Origin: an uncultured Treponema sp.
GTDB taxonomy: Bacteria > Spirochaetota > Spirochaetia > Treponematales > Treponemataceae
Length of the DNA stretch: 64,000 bases
Direction: 5' to 3'
Assembly (NCBI GenBank): GCA_947165895.1
Contig: CAMVCB010000002.1
Span: 124,001-188,000 of the forward strand
This document shows, piece by piece, positions 1-8,400 of this stretch. The notes below the pieces were generated by a model. It had not been told where the DNA came from and ran no database searches. It saw nothing but the letters and a program-made list of their open reading frames with translations. Each line of letters begins with the position of its first letter. Within the stretch, counting starts at the first letter, position 1. The translations under genes were made by a program, and so were the position numbers.

Positions 1-513
1 ATCGTAGAAATCAGTCTCATTAAGTCCCGGAAACGAATTGCTGTTCAACTGAAACAAACCTCTGTCAATAGAGTTGTTCGTATTCCGGTTTATGGCCCTC
101 GCATTGAAGGAGCTTTCTGTATGCGCCAAAGCGAACGCTAAAGAAAGCGGTATATCATTGGCATCTGCCTGCTCAAGAATGGCAAGCGCTACCTCACGAT
201 TTCCTGTTATCTGGCAGTAGAACCATTCTACAGCCGCTTTTGACAAAGGCTGTCTGTAAAGAATCAGGCCTGTGTCTGTATTATCATTCAACTTTTTCAC
301 AGTGTATTCAGAAAAATAATCCTGAAATGCAGCTGAAAAGTCTTCTTCGGTTTCTTCCGAAAAGTTTGTAATAGTAACAATCTCTTCTGCCTCTGTTGTT
401 TTATCCGATGGTAAAAGGAAATAAACCAGAAGCGCAACAGAAACCAGGATAAGGCTAAGAGAAGCAAAAAACATTGAAGAAACTTTAAAGTTTGATTCGT
501 TGTTTTCGTACAT
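1..513 (-). CDS. Membrane-anchored lytic transglycosylase (SLT domain), 3' end outside window
   Basis: The reading frame starts with ATG at 513 and runs off the left edge after 171 codons without a stop, so only the N-terminal part is visible. Residues 14-34 form one hydrophobic segment, so the protein is probably anchored in the inner membrane with its catalytic domain in the periplasm. Residues 126-161 match the start of the SLT lysozyme-like fold: the run AHTESSFNARA with candidate catalytic Glu133, then the Asn-rich loop and GLFQLN. Enzymes of this family cleave the MurNAc-GlcNAc bond of peptidoglycan. The start codon has only a weak upstream purine run. A -10-like TTATAA lies near 597-602 on this strand, implying a leader of about 80 nt with a small CAACA/TGTTG stem at 569-583. 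Family assignment is firm; specificity is unknown. Confidence 0.8.
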   Translation of the reverse strand, partial: MYENNESNFKVSSMFFASLSLILVSVALLVYFLLPSDKTTEAEEIVTITNFSEETEEDFSAAFQDYFSEYTVKKLNDNTDTGLILYRQPLSKAAVEWFYCQITGNREVALAILEQADANDIPLSLAFALAHTESSFNARAINRNTNNSIDRGLFQLNSNSFPGLNETDFYD

Positions 514-716
514 CTTTTACACCCGCTGCGAGTTTTTAGCCCGCTGACTTTTTGTATGAACGGCAACTCAACATCTAGTGTTGTTTTGCTGAACGAGGGT
601 TATAATGCCACAATCTGAAAAAGAATTCAAGTGATTTTTACTGAAAATTTCGTTTTTTTTGCATTTTTTTTAGAATAGGTTTGCAAATAGTGTAATATAT
701 CGCATTTATTACGGTT

Positions 717-1193
717 TTATTGTATTACAACGTTGTAGCTTGAGAGATTTTCTGTCAGATTGAAAGTGTCTGCGTCTGATTTTTCTGCAAAATAAACATA
801 TTGAGCATGTTTTTTTGCCAGAGTTTCAATAAAATCACCCTGAATTTTTGCTTCAAGAAGCTTTGCGGGAAGTTCAAAACCGGCAACGCTTATACAGTCC
901 TTTACCCGGCGGGCGGTGTGATTCATTGCATTAATAAAAGCTTCCTTCTGGTCTGAAGTTTCAAAAGCTTTATCAATTTCAGGAATGAGAATTGCGAATT
1001 TGTTTTGAGCTTCAAGAGCTTTCAGATTATCACGGAGTTTTGCCAGAAGTTCTTCATTATAAACTTCGTCATCAAGCTCTACCTGTGACCATTTTACAGG
1101 GATTTTTTCAAAATCGTCAGGATTTACTGCTGAATCATCTTTTGCGAGAAAAAGTTTGTTCTGTTTTACTGTAAAAAGGGCTTCAAGTTTCAT
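717..1193 (-). CDS. Conserved-looking hypothetical protein, 158 aa
   Basis: I do not recognise a family. The product is a soluble, acidic and lysine-rich protein without a signal peptide or membrane segment. The clearest feature is the block at residues 70-105 (ILIPEIDKAF...HTARRVKDCISVAGFELP), which looks like a structured alpha/beta core. The start at 1193 has no Shine-Dalgarno. The rc sequence TATATT lies at 1205-1200, six nt before the ATG, so the mRNA may begin at the start codon. It lies downstream of the ptsN-like gene on the same strand but behind a strong terminator (1208-1243), so it is probably transcribed on its own. Confidence 0.7.
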   Translation of the reverse strand: MKLEALFTVKQNKLFLAKDDSAVNPDDFEKIPVKWSQVELDDEVYNEELLAKLRDNLKALEAQNKFAILIPEIDKAFETSDQKEAFINAMNHTARRVKDCISVAGFELPAKLLEAKIQGDFIETLAKKHAQYVYFAEKSDADTFNLTENLSSYNVVIQ

Positions 1194-1207
1194 AGGGCCA
1201 ATATAGC

Positions 1208-1243
1208 AAAAAAAAGACCTTTACGCAAATGCATAAAGGTCTT
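1208..1243 (-). terminator. Rho-independent terminator after the ptsN-like gene
   Basis: A 10-bp perfect stem (1214-1223 with 1234-1243, AAGACCTTTA/TAAAGGTCTT) is followed on the minus strand by eight T residues. It sits 25 nt past the stop codon of the ptsN-like gene. Confidence 0.9.
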
Positions 1244-1268
1244 TGTAAGATTCAATTTTATTCAAAAA

Positions 1269-1715
1269 CTACTCTGTAAGAATTCTGATAACTTCAGCTT
1301 TATCCTGAGTGTTTAAGATTTCCTGACGTTTTTCAGGGCTCTTGAACAGAAGGCTTACTTCAGCAAGAAACTGAAGATGTGGTCCTGTTTTGTTTACAGG
1401 AGACAATGTCATAATAAAGATGCGGCATGGTTCCTGATCCAATGAATCGAAATCTACAGGATTGTCAGAAATACCGATGCAGGCTACCAAGTCTGTAACA
1501 GTATCTGTCTTTCCGTGAGGGATAGCGATTCCATGCTTCATACCAGTAGACATTTTGCGTTCACGGTCAAGTACACATTCACGTGCAGCGTTTTTATCTG
1601 TTACTTTTCCTGCCTTATAGAGCACGTCAAGCATTTCGTCTACGATTTCTTCTTTTGTGGTTCCTTTCAGATGAAGGTTCACTGTGTCTGTTGTTAATAC
1701 TGTTCTCAAATCCAT
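1269..1715 (-). CDS. ptsN: PTS EIIA, Fru/Ntr family (PtsN-like)
   Basis: 148 residues, the normal size of a free-standing EIIA of the fructose/nitrogen family. The phosphorylatable histidine is His67 in GIAIPHGKT, preceded by the typical MSTGMKHG loop. The Fru/Ntr core continues to the C-terminal helix (KRQEILNTQDKAEVIRIL). In spirochaetes such proteins usually act in a regulatory phosphorelay from EI/HPr and not in sugar uptake; no permease domain is adjacent, which fits that role here. A TACTAT box at 1728-1723 lies seven nt before the ATG and there is no Shine-Dalgarno, so the mRNA may be leaderless. The gene diverges from the glucose-6-phosphate isomerase gene. Confidence 0.88.
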   Translation of the reverse strand: MDLRTVLTTDTVNLHLKGTTKEEIVDEMLDVLYKAGKVTDKNAARECVLDRERKMSTGMKHGIAIPHGKTDTVTDLVACIGISDNPVDFDSLDQEPCRIFIMTLSPVNKTGPHLQFLAEVSLLFKSPEKRQEILNTQDKAEVIRILTE

Positions 1716-1805
1716 AAGTTAAATAGTATTTCTAGATGTCGAAGTTGTCAAGAAAAAACGGGTCAAAAAAGCCTGTATTTAAAATAAAAAAAAGTGTTAT
1801 AAAAC

Positions 1806-1835
1806 TTGCAATTGTTTTTTGTGCGTATTTTATAT
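1806..1835 (+). promoter_or_regulatory. Probable sigma70 promoter of pgi
   Basis: TTGCAA (1806-1811) is followed after 18 nt by TTATAT (1830-1835). The start codon at 1870 has an AGAGG Shine-Dalgarno, consistent with a short leader. The region is very AT-rich, so the -10 could be offset by one or two bases. Confidence 0.45.
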
Positions 1836-1869
1836 ATATTTATTCCATATTATTTATTAGAGGCAATAT

Positions 1870-3453
1870 ATGATTAATTGGACAAATGCAGATTCACTTT
1901 CTGCCTGGAAAAAATTACAGTCACTTAAAGGTATGGTTTCTGTTGCAAAGGAGCTTTCATCTTCTGATGCCGCAAAACGTGTTGCTGACTATTCTGTAAA
2001 AATGGGCGGTGGCCTTACTTATAATTATGCTGCTAAACAGGTAAATGAACAGATTCTTAAAACTCTTGCAGAGCTTGCTGATGAGGCTCAGCTTGTAGAA
2101 AAATATCAGGATTTGCTTAACGGTTCTGTAATCAACACAGGTGAAAAACGCATGGTTCTTCATCAGCTTACACGCGGCCAGCTTGGAAAAGATGTTATTG
2201 CTGACGGTGTAAACAAACGTGAATTCTATATTAATGAAGTAAAACGCATTGCTGATTTTGCAAACGATGTTCATTCTGGAAAACTCGTAAACGAAAAGGG
2301 TGAAAAATATACAACTGTTTGTCAGATTGGTATCGGCGGTTCGGACCTTGGTCCACGTGCTATGTACCTGGCTCTGGAAAACTGGGCAAAGAAAAACAAT
2401 ACTTTCAAGATGGAAGCACACTTCATTTCTAACGTTGACCCGGATGATGCTTCTGCTGTTGCAAAATCACTTGATTTGTCTAAGACAATCTTTATCCTTG
2501 TTTCTAAATCAGGAACAACTCTGGAAACCCTTACAAACGAAAGCTTTGTAAAAGACTATCTCAAAAAAGCCGGTCTTGATACATCAAAGCACATGATTGC
2601 CGTAACAAGCGAAACTTCTCCTTTAGCTCACAACCCTGACTACATGGCAGCCTTCTATATGGATGATTACATCGGAGGCCGCTATTCTTCAACTTCAGGA
2701 GTAGGTGGAGCAGTTCTCAGTCTTGCCTTTGGTCCTAAAGTATTCCAGGACTTCCTTGACGGTGCCGCAGAAGAAGATAAGATGGCTTTGAACAAGGACA
2801 TCACAAAGAATGCAGCTTTGCTCGACGCTTTGATTGGTGTTTACGAGCGCAATGTTCAGAACTTCCCTGCAACTGCAATTCTTCCATATTCACAGGCTCT
2901 CAGCCGTTTCCCTGCTCACCTTCAGCAGCTTGATATGGAATCAAACGGTAAATCTGTAAACCGCTTTGGCGAAAAAATTGACTATGTAACAGGTCCTGTA
3001 ATTTTTGGTGAACCTGGAACAAACGGTCAGCACTCATTCTATCAGCTTTTGCATCAGGGAACAGACATCATTCCTTTGCAGTTCATTGCATTCAAGAAAA
3101 ATCAGACAGGTGATGATGTTGTAATCGAAGGTTCAACAAGTCAGGTTAAACTCTGCGCTAATGTAACAGCTCAGATTATCGCTTTTGCCTGCGGAAAATC
3201 TGATGAAAATCCTAACAAGGCATTTGCCGGTGAACGTCCTTCAAGCCTGATTTACGGTGAGGATTTGAATCCAAAATCACTCGGAGCTTTGCTTGCCCAC
3301 TATGAAAACAAAGTAATGTTCCAGGGCTTTGTATGGAATATCAACAGTTTCGATCAAGAGGGTGTACAGCTTGGTAAGAAGCTTGCCAAGACAGTTCTTT
3401 CAGGAAATATGGACGGAGCTCTTAAAGCTTACGCAGACTTGCTTATAAAGTAA
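1870..3453 (+). CDS. pgi: Glucose-6-phosphate isomerase
   Basis: 527 residues, in the size range of the long bacterial/eukaryotic form. It interconverts glucose-6-phosphate and fructose-6-phosphate in glycolysis and gluconeogenesis. Visible signatures are IGIGGSDLGPRAMY (residues about 150-163), the phosphate-binding SKSGTTLET (about 212-220), GGRYSSTSGVGG, and the C-terminal signature around NGKSVNRFG and PGTNGQHSF. It starts at ATG 1870 with AGAGG eight nt upstream and ends before a strong terminator, so it is monocistronic. Its substrate links to the alpha-glucan enzymes encoded at 5.5-11.2 kb and to gapA and pgk at the right end of the window. Confidence 0.97.
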   Translation: MINWTNADSLSAWKKLQSLKGMVSVAKELSSSDAAKRVADYSVKMGGGLTYNYAAKQVNEQILKTLAELADEAQLVEKYQDLLNGSVINTGEKRMVLHQLTRGQLGKDVIADGVNKREFYINEVKRIADFANDVHSGKLVNEKGEKYTTVCQIGIGGSDLGPRAMYLALENWAKKNNTFKMEAHFISNVDPDDASAVAKSLDLSKTIFILVSKSGTTLETLTNESFVKDYLKKAGLDTSKHMIAVTSETSPLAHNPDYMAAFYMDDYIGGRYSSTSGVGGAVLSLAFGPKVFQDFLDGAAEEDKMALNKDITKNAALLDALIGVYERNVQNFPATAILPYSQALSRFPAHLQQLDMESNGKSVNRFGEKIDYVTGPVIFGEPGTNGQHSFYQLLHQGTDIIPLQFIAFKKNQTGDDVVIEGSTSQVKLCANVTAQIIAFACGKSDENPNKAFAGERPSSLIYGEDLNPKSLGALLAHYENKVMFQGFVWNINSFDQEGVQLGKKLAKTVLSGNMDGALKAYADLLIK

Positions 3454-3477
3454 CAGGCGCTTAATAAACCCCTGATT

Positions 3478-3513
3478 GCCACAGATGATTTTCGTCTGTG
3501 GCTGTTTTTTTTT
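3478..3513 (+). terminator. Rho-independent terminator after pgi
   Basis: Stem GCCACAGA (3478-3485) with TCTGTGGC (3495-3502), extended inward by three more pairs, then nine T residues at 3505-3513. Confidence 0.93.
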
Positions 3514-3547
3514 ACGATTGTATAAAAATAAAAAATAATGTATATTT

Positions 3548-3565
3548 TTTGTATATTTATGCAAT
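3548..3565 (+). promoter_or_regulatory. ARG-box-like operator upstream of argR
   Basis: The 18 bases TTTGTATATTTATGCAAT match the E. coli ARG-box consensus TNTGNATWWWWATNCANA at 17 of 18 positions. They lie 15 bp before the argR start and overlap the likely -10 region. A weaker match (16 of 18) is at 3517-3534. Spacing between the two centres is about 31 bp, larger than the 21 bp of E. coli paired boxes. The surrounding DNA is extremely AT-rich, which raises the chance of a fortuitous match. Confidence 0.5.
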
Positions 3566-3580
3566 TTTTGGGGTCATGAA

Positions 3581-4051
3581 ATGAAAGAACGTCAGTCACG
3601 TCTTAAGCAGATTAAAACTCTTATTAAAAACAACAGTATTGAAAGTCAGGATGTGCTGCTTTCGCTTTTGCAGAAGGAAGGCTTTGACGTTACTCAGGCT
3701 ACCCTCAGCCGTGATCTTAAACTTTTGAAGGTGGGAAAGGTTCCTGACGGAAAATCAGGCTATATGTATGCCCTCCCTGATGATGAAGAAAACAGCGAAA
3801 GCCAGTCAATTTATATTCAGGATTTTTTACGCGGCTATGTAAGTATTGATTTCAGCGGAAATATCGTTGTAATCAAAACTTTTTCCGGCCATGCAAACAC
3901 AGTCTGCAATGCAATCGACAATCTTAATCTTGATGATATTATCGGAACTGTTGCCGGCGATAACTGCATGTTTGCCTGCCTTCGCGAAGGTGTTACCGGC
4001 GAGCAGTTTATGGAGCATCTTAGAAAAATTATTCCGGATCTGGAAGATTAA
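3581..4051 (+). CDS. argR: Arginine repressor ArgR
   Basis: 156 residues, the usual length. Residues 1-70 form the winged-helix domain with TQATLSRDLKLLK (38-50) as the recognition region. Residues about 80-150 form the arginine-binding hexamerisation domain, with GTVAGDN at 122-128. In E. coli the corresponding pair is Asp-Asp, which contacts arginine; here it reads Asp127-Asn128, so the effector response may differ. The family represses arginine biosynthesis and may activate catabolism. No arginine genes are in the window, so the targets lie elsewhere. An ARG-box-like site immediately upstream suggests autoregulation. Confidence 0.92.
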   Translation: MKERQSRLKQIKTLIKNNSIESQDVLLSLLQKEGFDVTQATLSRDLKLLKVGKVPDGKSGYMYALPDDEENSESQSIYIQDFLRGYVSIDFSGNIVVIKTFSGHANTVCNAIDNLNLDDIIGTVAGDNCMFACLREGVTGEQFMEHLRKIIPDLED

Positions 4052-4134
4052 AGTTCTTGTGTCTTTCTAACAGATTGTAATATTTGTCATAAATACCCTA
4101 GAAATCAAAGTGTCCTCGTGCTATATTTAACTAT

Positions 4135-5451
4135 ATGAATTTTACAAGTACGAGAAACGATAAGCTTTCGGTAAAATTTTCACAGGCTGTAAGAGACTGT
4201 ATTCCTGAAGACGGCGGAGTTTTTATTCCGACCGGAATTGAAGATTTACGCCGCTGGATTTATTATATAGATAAACATACAAGTTTTACGTCTCTGGCTG
4301 GTACTTTAACTTCGGCTTTTATTGGTGATGAGTTCAGTCCGATTATCTGTAATAAGATTGCCATGGACGCCTTTCCCTTTGAACCTGTAGTAAAACAGCT
4401 TGATGACAGGCTTTTTTTAATGGAGCTTCATAACGGCTATACAGGCTATCACCGCGATTATGGAGTTTCTTATCTTTGTTCTTATCTTGAAACAACCTTT
4501 GAATTAAACGGCGGAAATGCCCTCTTCCTTGATTTTACACACGGTGGACTTGGTGCGGTTCTTGCTAATACCTTGCGGGGCAAAAAGCATGTTAAGGCGG
4601 TTCTTGTTTATCAGAAGGGAAGTGTCCGTGGTCTTGAAGAAAGTGATTTATTCTGGAACGGCGGAAACATTTACCCTGTAGAGATGGAAGGAAGTGAAGA
4701 GAATATTAAGGCAGAAATTGCAAAGCTTTTCAGTGACAGAGCTTATGTTCATGAAAATTGTCTGACTGTTGCAAATACAACAAATGTCTGCCGCCTTTTA
4801 GGTCAGGTTTTCTTTTATCCTTTCAGCTTTGCAAAAATTAAGGAAAGAATTTACGGCGATTTGTATTATGCCCTTGATGCCGGTAACTATGGAACTTTGA
4901 TGGCAGGTCTTATGAGCTGGCGTTTTGCCTTGCCTGTAAACGGTTTTGTGGTTCCTTCTACCAATGCCTTATCACGTGATTCTGCAGGAAATCCGGTAAT
5001 TCTTGATTCTTTTGTTTCTGCTTCTAAACGAAGTGCTGTTAATCCTATTTATCCTGCCAATCTTGAACGTATGGAGCACTTTTTTGGTCAGAATGAAAAT
5101 ATGCTCCGTAATTTTGTTAATCTTTCTGATGTCAGCGAAAAAATGGCGGAGGAAGCCGCAAGAGAGCTTTATATCAAATACGGTGTTTATGTTGATGAAG
5201 CGGCTGCCAGGGCATATTCTGCGGCCATGGTAAATGTTCAGGAAACGCTGGATGAAGATACTGCTGTAATTCTCTATTCTTACAGCCATCCTTCAATTCA
5301 CAGTGATTTCAGCCGTCACGCAATTGGTGAATCGCCGGACATTCCTCAGATTATAAAATATTCACTTATTCCAAATGAATTAAAGCGCCCCCTTGCTGCA
5401 GGCGCTGAAGATTTGCGAAAAATCATAGAAGAAGTAAACCAGGGGAAATAA
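4135..5451 (+). CDS. Threonine synthase-like protein lacking the PLP lysine (predicted pseudoenzyme)
   Basis: 438 residues, collinear with E. coli ThrC (428 aa) from the N-terminal TRNDKLSVKFSQAVRDCIPEDGGVFIP to the C-terminal ELKRPLAAGAEDL. The segment that in ThrC reads HGPTLAFKDFGG is NGYTGYHRDYGV here, so the Schiff-base lysine is Arg107. The Ser/Thr-rich SGDTG loop is also degraded to THGGLG. The cofactor-binding GNFG (here GNYG) and the NSINISRL-type helix (NTTNVCRL) persist. The frame is intact with no frameshift, so this is a maintained protein that is unlikely to do PLP chemistry. A TATATT box (4122-4127) seven nt before the ATG and no Shine-Dalgarno suggest a leaderless mRNA. A regulatory or binding role is inference only. 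Confidence 0.8.
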   Translation: MNFTSTRNDKLSVKFSQAVRDCIPEDGGVFIPTGIEDLRRWIYYIDKHTSFTSLAGTLTSAFIGDEFSPIICNKIAMDAFPFEPVVKQLDDRLFLMELHNGYTGYHRDYGVSYLCSYLETTFELNGGNALFLDFTHGGLGAVLANTLRGKKHVKAVLVYQKGSVRGLEESDLFWNGGNIYPVEMEGSEENIKAEIAKLFSDRAYVHENCLTVANTTNVCRLLGQVFFYPFSFAKIKERIYGDLYYALDAGNYGTLMAGLMSWRFALPVNGFVVPSTNALSRDSAGNPVILDSFVSASKRSAVNPIYPANLERMEHFFGQNENMLRNFVNLSDVSEKMAEEAARELYIKYGVYVDEAAARAYSAAMVNVQETLDEDTAVILYSYSHPSIHSDFSRHAIGESPDIPQIIKYSLIPNELKRPLAAGAEDLRKIIEEVNQGK

Positions 5452-5481
5452 ATCCCCCTGGTTACTGGTATCTGGATTATT

Positions 5482-8400
5482 TTATTTTTTAGATTTTTTT
5501 GCAGCGCTTACCGGCTTCTTTACTGCCCTTTTTTTTGAAGCAGTCTTTGCTTCTGCTTTTGCAGGACTTTTTACCGTCTTTGCTGTGTCGCTCTTGCGGC
5601 GGGCAGCAGCCTTTGGCATAAACTGCTTGAGGAGAAGCTCGCATTTGTAGGCAGCCTTAAGCTTTGCAGTCTGCAAGGTCTTGTAGAGGGCCAGAATTGC
5701 CGTAACTTGAGCAGGCTTTGCATCAAGAAGCATAAAAAGCACAATCTGGTTAAGGCTTGCTTCAATTACTTCCTTATTAAACCACTTGATGTTATCAAAT
5801 GTGTTTGCACCGCTCAAAGCTCCCGCATTCTGACTGTTTACAAGAAGCTCTGCAATATTCAGGGCAAGTTTTTTGCTGTCTTTTTCAATTCCGCTGCTTG
5901 AAGAAACTGAAGCCAGAATGAAAAGCTTAATAAAAGCATATCTGTCTTCGTTTTCAACAATCTGCTCAGCTTTAAGGAAGTGACTCAGCTTACGTCCGAA
6001 GGCCCACTTAGCCGCAAGGCCGCTTTCTGCAAAATCAGCTGTTAAAGCCCAGCTCAGAAGGGCAAGTTCAAGACCTGGAAGAGCAGTTTCCATTGTTTTT
6101 GCAAAACTAATGCTGTCTTTACATCTTGCAAGGCTTGCAGTTATGTCTTTCGGCATTTTTACGGCTTTTTCATTGTGAATTTTTGCAAGAACTTTTACCC
6201 GGCTTTCAAAAAGGGCAAATGCTTTTTCCGGCGCAAGAGTTTTTGTTTCGCCTGCAAATTTTTTAGCCTCTGTAAAGAAGGTAAGGGCGCTTTCCTTGGC
6301 GTCTGCAAAAATTGTCTTGAGTTCTTTATCTGAAATAAGGGAAGGCTTGTCTTCTTTTTTAGCTTTTGTCTTTGCCTTAGAAGCTTTTACTTCTTTTTCA
6401 GATTTTTCTGCTAGGATTTCCGGTTTTTTGTATTCAAGGCCGAAGGCCTTTGCAAGCGGCTTCAGGGCTTTTTCTGCAAAGGCATTGAGGGCGGAATACA
6501 AATCCTTATAGATGATTTCCTGCCATGCAATTTCTATGTCTTCACAGCCCTTTCCGTTCAGACTTTCGCACAAAATCTTATAGCGGTGGTCTGCAAAATC
6601 ACTTACCTGGTGAACGTCCAGCAGAACCTGATATTCAAAGCCGTTTAAGGCAACGTACATACCCTTTTCGCAGATTTCGCTTGATTTTCTGATGTACCAG
6701 AGCTGACTTTTATGTTCGCGGAAGATCAGGTATTTGTCATCTTCTGCGGTAAGGTTAAGTCCTTCTGAAATTGAACGGCTTCTCATCTGGATTCCGTCTG
6801 CAGTTTTTACAGCATAAGGATCTGACTGTTTAATCCAGCCCGAAGCCCGGTCATATTTGTTGTTGTAGAAAACTACGGCATATTCGTTTCCGCATGAGTT
6901 TGAATAGGCAAATACGTTTTCGTTTACGTGGCCGTTATCCCACAAATCATAGAAAAGGAAGTTTTCTACGTTTGCAAAGATGTGGCGCTTGTGCATAAGA
7001 GGGAAGATTTCCCTCCAGTGACGGTCTACCAGCCACTGGTTTGGCTTTTCATCCTTATATGCCTTTGTATATTCCATTCCGTATTTTTCTGTGTAGCCTT
7101 CAATCTGTCCGTGGCCGAACATAGGAAGACCCGGCATTGTTACCATGAGGGTGCAGACACCAAAGTATTTGTCTCCGTCACCAAACTGGGCAATGGCAGT
7201 TTCTTCATCCGGGTTATTCATAAAGTTTACATAGCGTTTAAGAATCTGCGGATCAAAGGTGATTGTATTTTTTACAGTGTCACGGTACTTCTGGTTTTCC
7301 TCTTTTTTAAGCATGTTCATAAAGGCCGAGTTGTAAACACGGTGCATTCCGAGAGTTCTTACAAAGAATCCTTCCATCATCCAGAAGGCTTCCGCCAGAA
7401 GAAGGGTGTCCGGTACTTCCTGGGCTACGCGGTCAACAACTTCACGCCAGAATTCATTTGGAATTGCGTCGTTGAACTGCTGGGTAGAAAGACCTGTTTC
7501 AGACCTTGTTGCAATGTCTCCTCCGTGTCCCGGCTCCGGGTACCAGAGGCGGCGGATTGATTTTTTTGCCAGAACCATAGCCGCATCAAAGCGGATGATT
7601 GGGAAGTTTCTTGCGACATGTAAAATCTGCTGGATAACTTCTTCCCGGGTCTGAGGATTCAGATAGTCCAGCTGGGCTGTATCGTTCCATGGAAGGCCTG
7701 TTCCGTCGTTTCCGTGGTAAATATAGCGTACATCACCAGTCTGATTGTCTACCCGCTTGAAAACTACGGCACAGTCATTCTTTGAATAATAGTGGTCTTC
7801 AAGGTAAACGCTGGTTCGCGGGTCGTGGGAAAGGTTTTCGCCGTTGAAAGTGTAGGTAGGGAAAGGACAGTCGCGGCGCTGAACAAATAAATCTGGTTTA
7901 TTCATAACCCAGTCGCTGTCCATGCCAGTGTGGTTTGGAACCATGTCCGAAGCAAGACGGATTCCCCTCTGCCAGAGTCTCTGGCGAAGGTTTGCAAGGG
8001 CATCCCAGCCTCCGATATTGCCTGCGATGTTATAGTCAAAAAGTGAATATGCTGATGCGGCTGCTTCCGGGTTTCCGCACAGCTGCTTGATTCTTTTTGA
8101 AGCGTTACTGCGCTCCCAAAGTCCAATCAGCCAGAGGCCTGTAAAGCCTTCGTCTCTCAGCTTATCCAGTTCAGCATCAGGAATCTGGTCAAGGCGGGTG
8201 ATTGGATATCCGTACTGTTTTGTAAGCTGATCCAGCCATACAAGAACGGTTTTTGCCATAAGAATAACCTTTGGCATCCAGTCGCGGTCAGGACTGAAGC
8301 GCTCGTATTCTTTTGTAAGCTCTTCAAAGCTGTAAGGCTGCATGTCAGGCAGGTCACCGCCGCCAAAGCCCTTCCAGCTGGCCTTTTCCTCTTCAGAAAT

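Noticed and set aside
297..566. 89-residue frame overlapping the lytic transglycosylase
   Set aside because: Same strand but a different frame from the transglycosylase, whose SLT motif is clear; the translation is low-complexity.
4440..4470. Frameshift explaining the missing ThrC lysine
   Set aside because: The frame is continuous and the flanking residues align with ThrC on both sides, so the Lys to Arg difference is genuine and not a frame error.
6928..7560. 210-residue plus-strand open frame within the GH13 gene
   Set aside because: Antisense to conserved catalytic motifs of the GH13 barrel; no start signal or family resemblance.
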